A stretch of DNA of 64,000 nucleotides from Dermanyssus gallinae (taxonomy: Eukaryota; Arthropoda; Arachnida; Mesostigmata; Dermanyssidae), in assembly GCA_003439945.1 (NCBI GenBank), contig QVRM01002375.1, forward strand, positions 17,498 to 81,497, read 5' to 3'. Both the position numbers and the translations under genes were made by a program. Below are positions 23,157 through 33,560 of the stretch, one piece after another. Each line of letters opens with the position of its first letter. Position 1 is the first letter of the stretch. The notes below the pieces were generated by a model that saw only the letters and a list, made by a program, of their open reading frames with translations, did no database searches and had not been told where the DNA came from.

Positions 23157-24725
23157 AAGGTTCTGCAAAACTAGCTTTTTAGTAAATGTTTGTCCAGATT
23201 TCGTATATCCTTCCAGGTAACATTGCCATACCGCAAAACAGTAAGCATTATACTAAATACCGGAAATTTAGCTAACTGCATGTACACATAAAGTTTTCTA
23301 AAACTGGATGAATGATAAAACTGGATCTAACTGTTTGAAGTCTAGGCATCGTTGACTCGAACAATGTCTCGAAAGGATCGGCGCCCCTCACTACCGGCTG
23401 ATCTCTATTGAAGTGTGCTAATTAGTTTACGAGCTGCTACACTGGGTTGCCAGGCGCGCTGTTGTTACCATTCGGACTAGCATTTAGACTTCCTAACGAC
23501 GCGCGCATTGTGATAGTAGGTTTGCTCACATATCTGCGCATTACGTCCTAAATCATACATAAACGCATTGACTGTTTCCTACTGTATTGACTGCACAGAG
23601 AATAGACCGAATAATAAGCCGCTTGTATCCGAGTTGGACGCGTTACAATATCAAGCATTCCGGTTGCGGCATTGATGCTCAACTACCACTCGGGTGGCCA
23701 AACGGAGTTTGCCAGCGTTGTATCAGCAGATCTATAGCACTTAATTAAGGCCTTTCGGAAACGATGTCAGCTTGGCTGTAATCTATGATGATGAATGTTC
23801 TGCATTCGATCATTAGTTGGTAGATAATGCAACTACTAACGAGAAGCAAATATGCATACGGGTGCTAGCAGCAGCAATGCGCTGTTAGCTTATTAATTTG
23901 CATATGGAGATATTTTTTTTCGTGCTCTCTCTGTAAAGCACAGTTAGAGCGGAAAGGGCAATGGAAATGCTGGTACGTAGCGACCTGAGCAAGTTTTTGC
24001 AGTTTGCCGCGTAATGGAATCTGAGTTAACTTATTGGTACTTATGCCGGATAGTACAATCTTTGTTAACGTTTAGGTAGAACGTTCAAGTTGAATCTCTC
24101 AAAGACAAGGGTGTGAGCAATTAGCAAACACGAGCAGTAAGGTGACACAACAACTGTGCCCAATATGTAGGCTGCGTTTTATACAACTTGCAGTGAATAT
24201 GAGATGCATGAGAGTGTTTCGAAGAGCCTAGGCCTAAAATTGGTTACTAAACTCAATTCGGTATCAAACCATATCCCGGAAAAGTTTATATGCAAACAAT
24301 TCTAAACTAGATACTTTAATCTGTTTGAAAAATTCTCTGAAGAGTTTCCAAAGACAGCAAACAATACAGAAAATGTGCGATTGACAAAAACTCAGACATG
24401 GCATGTGCTGCACAGCTTGAGAAAATATTGGGTTTGAATGCCTTATCCCTCGCTCCACGAGATCATCTTCAAGGCCATCTTAGACTAACCGAAAATCTGC
24501 TTGGCGGCATAATGCGAAAAACGGGCGCGGTTCTTTCTGGACTGAGCATTTCGCATAGCATACGATTGTTGTTGCCTGAGACATACTCTAAGCACAAACA
24601 AACGACGTACTCTGACTAACATGGTACGTACAAAGTTATTGTGAGGTTTAAATGCTGAAACGATTAAACTGTACATATTTAGTTTGAGGCAATACAGCAA
24701 GTTATATATACATATATACATACAA

Positions 24726-24761
<36 letters not shown>
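23154..24761. other. AT-rich DNA ending in the (AT)n tract that flanks the palindrome
   Basis: Nothing recognised up to 24728. A 73-codon plus frame (24398-24619) is unassigned. An (AT)n tract at 24729-24760 directly abuts the left tip of the palindromic element, as expected for insertion at TA. Confidence 0.55.
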
Positions 24762-24764
<3 letters not shown>

Positions 24765-25721
24765 GGTGTTACGTAAAAAGTAGTACTTCTTTCGAGGTTT
24801 GATAGAGCTCGGCAAGAAAATAATTTTTCCCAATGGGCGGAAGCCAAGAAAACGTTTTGTTTAGGAGTGAGGATGAAATTTAGAAAAGTCGTTATTCTGC
24901 CTTATTTTCTCCTACATAGTTGTACAAAATCTACGTTTGCGGGAGAACCAGTCAACGCATGAAGCAACCGATCATACCAGTGTGTTCGGCGGAAAATTTT
25001 GCATAACCTAAATGACACCTAACGCAAGCTAGCAAAAAGCAAATAGGTGGAATAAAAAAAATCATAAAAAGTCGATTTGTTGTTATAACTTACGTTGAAG
25101 CTTTCACGTGCAAAATCTAAAAAATTTGCCATTGCGCACAAATGACGAACACTCTCCGACGATAGCAAATTTAATGCCCGTCATTTTCGTACCAAAGTGA
25201 TGGTGCTGCGTTACGTAGTTGCTGAGAAACTAGGCTTTTTCGACAGCCATATCAAAAGCAAAGGCATGCATACTTCCTAGCATCTTGACCTGCTTTACCA
25301 CAGAAACCACTTGCGCACGTCCAGAAACACACCAGCATTTATTTATTATAAGAAGTGCTCGAAGTTCCGCCCGCCTACCACTAAACACGTTCTGTAGCGA
25401 TTGCACAGGCTCTCTTGCACTCGTGTAAATATGTTAGGCATTGCCCTAACGGCGTCAGCAGCGTTGAATATACGGTCAACCAGATCTTCACGCGATTCGA
25501 CGGGGGTTTCGTAAACAACACTCTTTAGGTAGCCCCACAAAAAAAAGTCGAGGCTTGTTAAATCGGGGGAGCGAGGTGGCCAAGCTATAGACCCGCCTCG
25601 GCCGATCCACCGATTCTTGAATGCTTCGTTTAGGTATTCTCGAACCGTAGCAGAGTTGTGTGGCGGCATTTTCAGACGAAAGCTTTCCAGTATGCCTTCT
25701 AACAACTGGGTAACGTATGAA
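24762..25721 (+). repeat. Left arm of the 2.16-kb palindrome
   Basis: 960 bp from tip to centre. Outer part noncoding (24762-25345); inner part carries the minus-strand transposase fragment. Mirror coordinates between the arms follow x' = 51679 - x with no indel that I could find. Confidence 0.95.
25346..25705 (-). pseudogene. Transposase C-terminal fragment, left arm (open)
   Basis: 119-codon open frame. The first 13 residues do not match the family. From PPHNSATVREYLNEAF onward it follows the Tc1/mariner-superfamily pattern: RWIGRGG, IAWPPRSPDLTSLDFFLWGY (containing the third catalytic Asp in SPD), LKSVVYETPVESREDLVDRI, and a terminal GGRNFEHFL. The QQDGA block with the second catalytic Asp should precede PPH but is replaced by FRLKM, so this is a truncated domain and cannot be a working transposase. 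Homology therefore begins near 25666. The frame is intact here while the other arm has a stop. Confidence 0.85.
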
Positions 25722-25957
25722 ATGACACATCTCGAGAACCTGACACTTCGTTTTATAGCTTTTGGCGTTGGCGGTTTTTCTTATGGTGTTTTGGCGTCTC
25801 GAATGACGAATTTCGAATCAAAGCCCGCGCAAATTTCCGATAGAAGCTTGTGCGAACGGCGAATAATTTCGAAACAAAGCCGGCTGCTCAGCGTAAACAA
25901 ATGCTGGTGTGTTTGTTTCCGCCAGATTAGATGCAGCTGCGTATCGCGCGTTTTTGA
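25722..25957. other. Unique centre of the palindrome
   Basis: 236 bp, not inverted-repeated. Open on the plus strand as part of a 140-codon frame running out of the left arm, but without family resemblance. It contains a 16-bp match, AAATGCTGGTGTGTTT (about 25899-25914), to a site just past the transposase stop in the right arm (26339-26354) and its mirror in the left. A unique centre of this size would form the loop if an arm-to-arm transcript folded. Confidence 0.8.
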
Positions 25958-26917
25958 TTCATACGTTACCCAGTTGTTAGAAGGCATACTGGAAAGCTTT
26001 CGTCTGAAAATGCCGCCACACAACTCTGCTACGGTTTGAGAATACCTAAACGAAGCATTCAAGAATCGGTGGATCGGCCGAGGCGGGTCTATAGCTTGGC
26101 CACCTCGCTCCCCCGATTTAACAAGCCTCGACTTTTTTTTGTGGGGCTACCTAAAGAGTGTTGTTTACGAAACCCCCGTTGAATCGCGTGAAGATCTGGT
26201 TGACCGTATATTCAACGCTGCTGACGCCGTTAGGGCAATGCCTAACATATTTACACGAGTGCAAGAGAGCCTGTGCAATCGCTACAGAACGTGTTTAGTG
26301 GTAGGCGGGCGGAACTTCGAGCACTTCTTATAATAAATAAATGCTGGTGTGTTTCTGGACGTGCGCAAGTGGTTTCTGTGGTAAAGCAGGTCAAGATGCT
26401 AGGAAGTATGCATGCCTTTGCTTTTGATATGGCTGTCGAAAAAGCCTAGTTTCTCAGCAACTACGTAACGCAGCACCATCACTTTGGTACGAAAATGACG
26501 GGCATTAAATTTGCTATCGTCGGAGAGTGTTCGTCATTTGTGCGCAATGGCAATTTTTTTAGATTTTGCACGTGAAAGCTTCAACGTAAGTTATAACAAC
26601 AAATCGACTTTTTATGATTTTTTTTATTCCACCTATTTGCTTTTTGCTAGCTTGCGTTAGGTGTCATTTAGGTTATGCAAAATTTTCCGCCGAACACACT
26701 GGTATGATCGGTTGCTTCATGCGTTGACTGGTTCTCCCGCAAACGTAGATTTTGTACAACTATGTAGGAGAAAATAAGGCAGAATAACGACTTTTCTAAA
26801 TTTCATCCTCACTCCTAAACAAAACGTTTTCTTGGCTTCCGCCCATTGGGAAAAATTATTTTCTTGCCGAGCTCTATCAAACCTCGAAAGAAGTACTACT
26901 TTTTACGTAACACCCTG
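25958..26917 (-). repeat. Right arm of the 2.16-kb palindrome
   Basis: Reverse complement of the left arm, same length, ending in CACCCTG followed by TATATATAA. The inner part carries the plus-strand transposase fragment. Confidence 0.95.
25974..26333 (+). pseudogene. Transposase C-terminal fragment, right arm (one nonsense codon)
   Basis: The mirror copy of the left-arm frame, with the same C-terminal motifs WPPRSPDLT, DFFLWGYLK and FEHFL. The codon for residue 22 (Arg, CGA in the left arm) is TGA here (26037-26039), a C-to-T change at a CpG. Downstream the frame stays open to the stop after 26333. Because only one arm has the change, it arose after the arms became identical, or escaped their homogenisation. 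Confidence 0.85.
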
Positions 26918-26939
26918 TATATATAATTAACCCAAATCT

Positions 26940-27165
26940 GCGTTCCCCAAGAAAGATCGCTTCAAAGTGTACGTATGGGGCCCAAATCATGTCTGCCGCC
27001 GGACGTCGGCTCAACTCTGTTTCGCCAACAAATTTCGTAGAGCAGAGACAGCACTTCTGAAGAGGAGTACGGTAGATCAACATGATCGCCGGCAGAGATC
27101 CTAGGAGAGCTATCAGGATGCGTCGCCTCTAGCAATTGCCTAATGGCGCTCGCAGACATCTTTCT
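26940..27165 (-). pseudogene. Unassigned open frame, faint histone-fold (CENP-X/MHF2-like) resemblance
   Basis: The minus-strand frame begins MSASAIRQLLEATHPDSSPR and continues ISAGDHVDL, then SSEVLSLLYEICWRN, and stops after 65 codons. In another frame the next segment reads VHFEAIFLGERRF. The order LL...D...RIS-GD..L...EVL..L..E...R then LE..L over about 70 residues recalls the small CENP-X histone fold. This is an eye-level resemblance needing one frameshift, with the conserved DA after RIS not kept. It lies just outside the right tip of the palindrome. It may equally be a chance frame or an unrelated exon. Confidence 0.22.
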
Positions 27166-27179
27166 CAGGCAAAGTGGCT

Positions 27180-29560
27180 TTTGACGTCAGTACCCTGCTG
27201 TGGATTTTTTCCGCAATGAGAAGGTATCAAGCCTATCTCGTCGTTTAGGTATGCCATGATAGCAATCATGGCCGTGCTGCCGTTCTGCGGCTTCCTCCTG
27301 TCGGCTCTCTTCATTTAGGGTCAATACCTTTTGGACCCCGCTCGCGATGTCGTCTGCGCCCCGTCACAACTGGCCCCAAGAGTAACCGCCGCCGTTCGCC
27401 GGTGGCGGCGGCGGCATCCATGAGGCAATGAGATGCGCTGATACGTTGTTCAGCTATTCGTAATTTGCCTTTCATTTAGGTGTCTGCAAGCGTGCCTGCG
27501 TGTCTGTGTGTGGATATGTGTCTGCATGTCCGGTGTTGGGGCTGGCTAGTTCCACTTGATTCCGCTCGTGACTTTAGCCTAGAGCCTTCTCGGGGCTGCC
27601 TGCACGGCCGTCGAAGCGGAGGCCACTGACAACAGGACGGACGGGGGGGGGCGAGCGAACATGCGGGCCAATGGATCATCATGGAGGTAGGTGGTCGCCA
27701 TCGTTCTTCGACGAAGCCGTAGCTACGTCCCAGCAGCTATCGCAACGCTGGCTTGGCTGGATCGGCCAGGCTTGCACTGCGTGCGTGCGTACAAACGTAC
27801 ACGACGACGATGACGATAAAGGCGAAATAGAATTGGGGGCGTCCGGGTACCGTAGGGCGCAGCGGGTTGAACGCCGACGAAGAGCCGCTATAGGGTTGGC
27901 GGGACCGGAGAAGGAAGGGATCGTGGTGGTCCAGATAGCCTGCCCTCAAGCCGCAACTGTTTCGAGCAATAGCAGCCGCAGCAGCAACAACAACATCACC
28001 TTCACCGTCCGTGCTGCTTACCTCATACCGGCGGCGGCGGCCGCTGCTGCTAGTTGGTTCTTCTCGTTGGCTTCAACTTGGTTCCTACTTGAAGGACCAC
28101 CGTGGGGTGGTCCTGACCGCGGCGGGGGCGATGACTGCTACGGCTGTGGGGGTGGTAGTAGCGCCACTACCACTACTACTACTGCTACTTCTGCAACTCG
28201 CCCACTAGGTTGATGGGGTGGTCTTCTAGCCAGGCCTTGTTATGTCGCCTACTGCGGGCTCGGCCAGCCAGCCAACCGACAAGCCGACCCACTGACGGAC
28301 GGATGGACGGACGGCTCGGTCGAGCCGCCGCCGTCCTGACAATGATGGATAGAAGATACAACAGCCAACAAAAGCGGGAATGGGAATTAAAGGGGGAAAC
28401 GGGGAAGTGCTCGGGGGTTTCGCGGAGACGGAGAGGAGGGGGCCTATATACCCTCGTTCGTACACATAGTACACAGCGCGAAGCTGCACCCATGCAAGAG
28501 TGACCGCTTTCGTCGAGCCCAAGTCTCAAGCGCGCCAGCCTCGAGCAACCAACATGCACCAGCAGCGGCAGCAGCAACGCAAGGCAAGCCAACGAGTCAG
28601 TTCAACTTCGGTCCACCGACACTGCTACTCTAAGACTACTAGGGGCGCGAGGAGCGTTGAAGTCAACTTCGACTCTCTCAAACTCGACAGCGACACAGCC
28701 ACCGGCAACAACAAGAATGAGCAGCAATGTCGAACGACGAAGGGAGATCGATATGCTGCTGCTGTTGCCGCTGGTGCGTTTCGGACCTAGCCGGCGCGCT
28801 TGCTTACTTGCTTGGCCTGATAAGGACGATGCCTCAGGAGAGCGACGACGACGACGACAACAACAACAACAATAACAATAACAACAACAACAGTTGCAAC
28901 CACGACGACGAGGACAAGAAGAAGAAAGACGAGGTAAAGGACGACAGAGAGGAAGAGTACACGATGGATGCGCACGAGCTCAACGCGGATAGATGAAGGT
29001 ACGGGAAACGGCGGGAATGGCCACGAACGGAGCAGGGGGCTACGATGAGCCAGCCGCCCCCTTCAGTCGGTGCACTCGGTGGGGCGAGCAAGGAGTACAA
29101 GGGGTGCCGTCATCCTGCGCCTAGAGGACTATACGCAGCCCGAGGACGCTGAGCAATAGAGAACCGGGGTCCGGGGGTCAGGGGATGGCGGAGGGAGGGA
29201 CCGACGACGGATTGGCTGCGACAGACGAGACAAGAAAAAAGGATACAACAAAATTGAAATTTCTTCTCCAGCCTTGCCCAGTAGTAGCTGCTGGTTCGTC
29301 TCGTCCGCCCGGCTTCTGGTGCGGCTGCCGCTATCATCGGAGTCTTCTCTCATACTGCCTCTTGGGTGTTTCTTGTGTTTCTCGACATCGACTCGATGCA
29401 CACATTCACTTACACTAGACGCACTCCCGCAAGTACACGTTAGCCTAGCGGCAGATCTACGCAAGCAACTACGGCAGCGCAACAACACAATGAGATGGGG
29501 TTCAATATTTCCAAAAGATCTAGATGGCGGCAAAGAAGAACTATAAGGCAAAAGGCAGCT
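27180..29560. other. GC-rich simple-repeat island, no gene supported
   Basis: Includes CGG-rich (27390-27420), GCA/CAA (27965-28000 and 28555-28580) and GAC/AAC (28845-28905) triplets and a perfect 9-bp hairpin AGGACCACC/GGTGGTCCT (28093-28114). The longest plus frame (27671-28213, 180 codons) has Asp, Ser/Asn, Ala, Gly and Thr runs. That is suggestive of a low-complexity exon, but frames on the other strand are as long and no domain is visible. Confidence 0.45.
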
Positions 29561-30178
29561 AGAATCCAGCCTAGCTGAGACAAATAAGAGCGCTTACTGT
29601 TGATAAACTCAATCGCCACTAAATAGAAGTTGAAGTCGAGACGGGCTCATTAGAGTAACCCGTAATGTCACTAGATCTTGGGTCGTAGACGTCGTACGTA
29701 CCTCTATAGCCTTATAATTAGAAGGAAAGCGCAATATATTATATGTGTGCCTAGGTAGAGCGACTACGGCGATCAAGCAGCAGCTATCTGTTCAGCATGT
29801 GTGAGTTTAAATGTTTATGCTCCTAGTTCTATGATATGCCATGTGTAGGTCCACAACGTGTTTTCGATGCTAATGATCAGCTTTACGGGAGTGCACAAAT
29901 ACTTCTTAAACGGCTTCGTAACGCCGATAGCAATTACAAATAATTGCATACTGTATTTTTGCAATTAACTATGCTTGGCTTTTTTGGATCTTTTTTACAC
30001 GAATGTTTATATATCAATCATTCATATTACAATACAGTTCGCAAGTGTTACAACAATGCATGAATCCAATACGGGAACTTAAATCTGCGAAATTTCTGCT
30101 CGATAAAGCTCATATAAGGATCAATATAAAAAAAAACTACGTTATCTTTCAGGATAGAGACAAGTTTGGCGTATATCG
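29561..30178. other. Nothing recognised
   Basis: AT-moderate sequence without repeats or coding signal, up to the mariner-like left terminus. Confidence 0.5.
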
Positions 30179-31285
30179 GGTTGTACAGAAAGTAACTAAA
30201 ATTTTAATTTGTGTCCTAGAAATGGCTGCCGCGCAATAGACTGCAGCATCTTAGAGAACTTCGTAAAGTGAACTCGTTTGTTGTTTTGACTATATTCATT
30301 TTATATGAATATAATTCAGCAAAAATTCAACAAAGCTCCAAATTCAGCGAAATATGCTGAATTTGGAGCGCATTAGGCTAGGACAGCGTTTTAAAGTCGT
30401 TCGTGCCGCAATTGATTTGCTAAGGTCCGTTCGGCAACTTAAGCGTTCTGGATGAACCACAATCTGGAAGGCCTATTGATCTCGAGGAACCCTCGCTTGC
30501 GCGAAACCGTAAAAAAGAATCCCCGAATGACTATGCTTGAATCAGCCACGGGCTTGTCTGACACAACCATCGTCATCTGCTTTTGCCCACGGTTTCGTGC
30601 CAAAATCAATGGCTACTTCATGTTTTGGGTCAGTGCAACAAAATTGAGAGTTTTGCAAAATGTCGTTCTTGGCTTGCCGCACATAACGAATTTTTTAAGA
30701 ATTTGAAACGTGAAAGATCCTGGTCAGCTCCAAACCAGTTTTTCCTGAGGACGCTAAAAAAACAACATATTCCCGCAAGATCTTGCTCTGTGTTCGACGG
30801 GATAGGCATGGCATACTTCACCACGAGTTTCTTCCTAGCGGCCAAACGATAGACACGGGTGTCTACTGTAATCAGCTCGATGGAGTTTTTACCGCGCTCT
30901 AAAGGAAAAGACACAGTCTTGTGAATAGAACGGACTTATCTTCCACCGAGACAACGCGAGACCGCATGTAGGTTTACTCAGCCTCCGCAAGATACACAAA
31001 CGTCGAGGCGATAATTTTGCCGCATCCGCCGTACTCACCGGAAGTCGCATCGTTGGGCTGCCGCCTATTCAGGTTACTGCAGAATTTTCTACAGAAAAAG
31101 AAATGCACTTCACAAGAGCAGTAGAGAAGCACATGGAGACACTCCTTGAAATGGAGAAACCAAGATTCTTTGTTATGTGCCAGGTCCAGGGATGGGCAAG
31201 GATTGCCGCTAAAAAAATCAGAACAGATATAATCGAATTACTCATTTACTTTAAACTTTATCTTCAGTTTTGTTCTGTCCAACCC
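30179..31285 (+). pseudogene. Mos1-type mariner element, near full length but inactivated
   Basis: Possible terminal repeats: GGGTTGTACAGAAAGTAACT at the left (30179) and, inverted with mismatches, TTCTGTCCAACCC at the right (about 31285). A start-like ATG at 30354 opens 33 codons, then frames alternate. Recognisable blocks in order are LRETVKKNPRMTMLE (DNA-binding region), QTIDTGVYCNQLD (family TVNTDLYxQQLD), VNRTDLSSTETTRDR (corresponding to FHHDNARPH; second catalytic Asp lost), LPHPPYSPEVASLG and CRLFRLLQNFL (corresponding to the third catalytic region), and a tail near WARIAAKKIRTDIIE. Several stops and frameshifts. At about 1.1 kb it is slightly shorter than a typical 1.3-kb mariner, and the first catalytic block is not preserved. 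Confidence 0.8.
30335..30369. other. Perfect 14-bp inverted repeat at the transposase start
   Basis: GCTCCAAATTCAGC (30335-30348) and GCTGAATTTGGAGC (30356-30369) are exact complements around GAAATAT. The right half overlaps the apparent ATG (30354) of the relic transposase, whose first codons lie in the stem. Confidence 0.9.
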
Positions 31286-32949
31286 AAAAGTAGTTGCTGA
31301 CCACCCAATGTTAGGAACCGGTGGTTTTGACTACGCCCAGAACTTCCCTTGACGAATTTTGAAATAATGGGCACCGCTACTTTACTGAGGAAAACAGGAA
31401 CGAAAGTAAGCCTGGTTTCAGCGACGATTAAAAAAAAAAAACATTATTGTCGCACGCACGACTAGACTTCTTGCTCTTCGTGCGCCTGCATACACCTGAA
31501 TTGATGGTAAAAAAGACATACATATATTTTAATTGAACATTGCTTGTCTCGTCAATTTAACTGTAATCTGACTGTAAGGGACGTACGGCGTGAAGAAAAA
31601 CAGTAGATTGGCTGATGAGGCTGATGGTAATTTGTTAGAATGTGATATAAGACAATCGCTGGGCTGTGGACGCTTCTATGTGTGAACGAAGATTTTTGGC
31701 ATACCGACTTTTTTTCGTATTGTCACATACCTCTTACTTGAGCTCACAACGAGTCTCAGAAAATAGTGTGCCGCCGCAGTCGCCCGATACGATATAGATT
31801 GAGTATAAACTATTTAAATATAGCCAAAAAATAAAACATTTTAGCCATTAAATAATAACCGTTTATATATGCATTTTACATCACGTTGAGGAGGAATTTG
31901 AAATTGAGTGTTTGAGATGGTCCGGAGTAATCTCCTTCAAATTTGTTCCTTAACCTATCTCAGGGTTGATTAATCTGCTGTTGCATCGTTTGCCGTCTTA
32001 ACTATTTTGTCATTTGGCAACGCGAGAGATAATCTGTTATCATTTTCCAATGTTAACTTTGACCTGCAACGGATTTAGTCTTTAAAATGTTGAAGGGTTT
32101 TGACATTGTTCTGACTTCTTTGTTATTTAAGTATGTAATAACAGTCGGTTATTACACCTTCTTTTGTTTACGGTCTATACGTTAAGTGCGTTGACCCTTC
32201 TTATCTTTGTAAGATTGTATATGCTTAGTGCGCTTTTGCGCTATCTATCTAAACTCACTTAATTGCTGTTACGTACATAGATTTCCAAGGGCTGAAAACA
32301 CCTTACTTATGAAATGATAAGTAAGGTGTCTATAATCTACGGCGGCAAATAGGTGAGTCCAGATAGATGTATATATATTCTGTTTCTCTACATTTACACA
32401 GGCAAGGTAATGTTGTCTAATTACACAGACATGGAAATGTTGTCTAAATACCGTCTCAGTCTCACTTTATAGTAGCACTGCCATTAACAAGTTATGACAA
32501 TCTTTGAATGTAGACGCTCGAAGTCGTACGGAACTAAACAGATGAGTTCAAAAGCACAGTCAGCCACTGCAAATCTGCACCGATATGCGCTTTCCGCTGA
32601 GGCCCAACACCATGCTTAGTCCTTCTAGAGGTAGAGAAAAAGCGTGAAAAGGTAATGGTAAATCGCTATAATCTTCTAAATTGAGGTTAGCGACTCAAAT
32701 CCGTGGGTTCTACGTCACCGGTTAACTGTCGCCGAACTGTCATAGATAAGTTAAAGTACTAGATTGCTCTAATTTATTCGCTTCATTGGCTACAAGCGCA
32801 ATTAATTGAATGGCAATTGCTATCTGTCTGTCTGTCGGGTGGTTTCGATCTTTAGAATGACCTATACTAATCGGCAAACGGATTGCAACAACAAATTGCA
32901 AATATAATATTAGCAGAAATGATAAGGCTCAAATCAAGGCCGAGTAGAG
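31286..32949. other. AT-rich DNA with one small hairpin
   Basis: No gene or transposon remnant recognised. The only structure is the 13-bp hairpin at 32298-32329. Confidence 0.55.
32298..32329. other. Perfect 13-bp hairpin
   Basis: ACACCTTACTTAT (32298-32310) and ATAAGTAAGGTGT (32317-32329) are exact complements around GAAATG. There is no T-tract after it and no gene beside it. Confidence 0.9.
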
Positions 32950-33116
32950 TTAATTGGCGAAAGGTAACTTTTCTAATGCCTCCCGCATCACCACTGTTAT
33001 TAGTGTGGCGATAAATGTTACAGCAGTTAGAATATCAGGGTTAGAGCTAATGTCAGTAGTAGTTTGTAGGTTATTAGTTGTAGTATTAGCATTGCCACGA
33101 CCGGTAATGACAGCGA

Positions 33117-33560
33117 TAACAACAACCAACAGCAAACAATAAACAACAAATAACAACAGCGTCAACAACAACGACGGCGACAACGACAAGTACAACAACA
33201 ACAGCAGCAACAACAACAACAAATTGCACCAAGTATGTCGAATGGTAGCTGCTTCTACGGCACTAGTAACAACAACAGCAACAACTCTAACAGCAGCAGC
33301 AGGAGTGGCAGCAGAGGCCGCAATTTTGGGAGATGACGATCGTAAAATTTTAAAATATCTTCTTGCCATTTTGGGAGTGCTGATGCCGTAGATGGTAGTG
33401 GTGTCGTCGTCGTCGGTGGGGTTGCTCTGGGGTGTTCGGGGCGGGGGATGAAAGGGCGAAAAAGCGAAAAGAGAGGGGTGAATGTTAGTGGACAACAACA
33501 ACAGCAGAAGCAGCAGCAGCAGGAGCAGTATTAACAGCGTCAGCAGTAGCCGCAGCAGTA
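33117..33560. repeat. CAA/CAG/GCA triplet-rich tract
   Basis: Degenerate AAC/CAG repeats at 33117-33230, 33265-33310 and 33493-33560 separated by unique DNA. They create a 183-codon minus-strand frame with Leu, Val and Thr runs. Confidence 0.85.

Larger units (their letters stand above)
24762..26917. mobile_element. Long palindromic (foldback) Tc1/mariner-superfamily element
   Basis: Two 960-bp arms (24762-25721 and 25958-26917) are reverse complements around a 236-bp centre. I noticed only about three mismatches when reading the arms against each other: one in a poly-A stretch, one silent in the transposase codons, and one that makes a stop. Both outer tips read CAGGGTGTTACGTAAAAAGT inward and both are flanked by TATA, consistent with a TA target. 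Each arm has about 585 bp of noncoding outer sequence, then the C-terminal third of a transposase pointing outward from the centre. Each copy lacks the N-terminal part and the second catalytic motif, so the unit is nonautonomous. It could have arisen by head-to-head fusion or aberrant replication of one element end, or be maintained by gene conversion between arms. A collapsed or fold-back assembly artefact is also possible. Confidence 0.93.

Noticed and set aside
27671..28213. 180-codon plus-strand frame with Asp, Asn, Ala and Thr runs
   Set aside because: Looks like a low-complexity exon, but the runs come from local triplets and nothing between them is identifiable.
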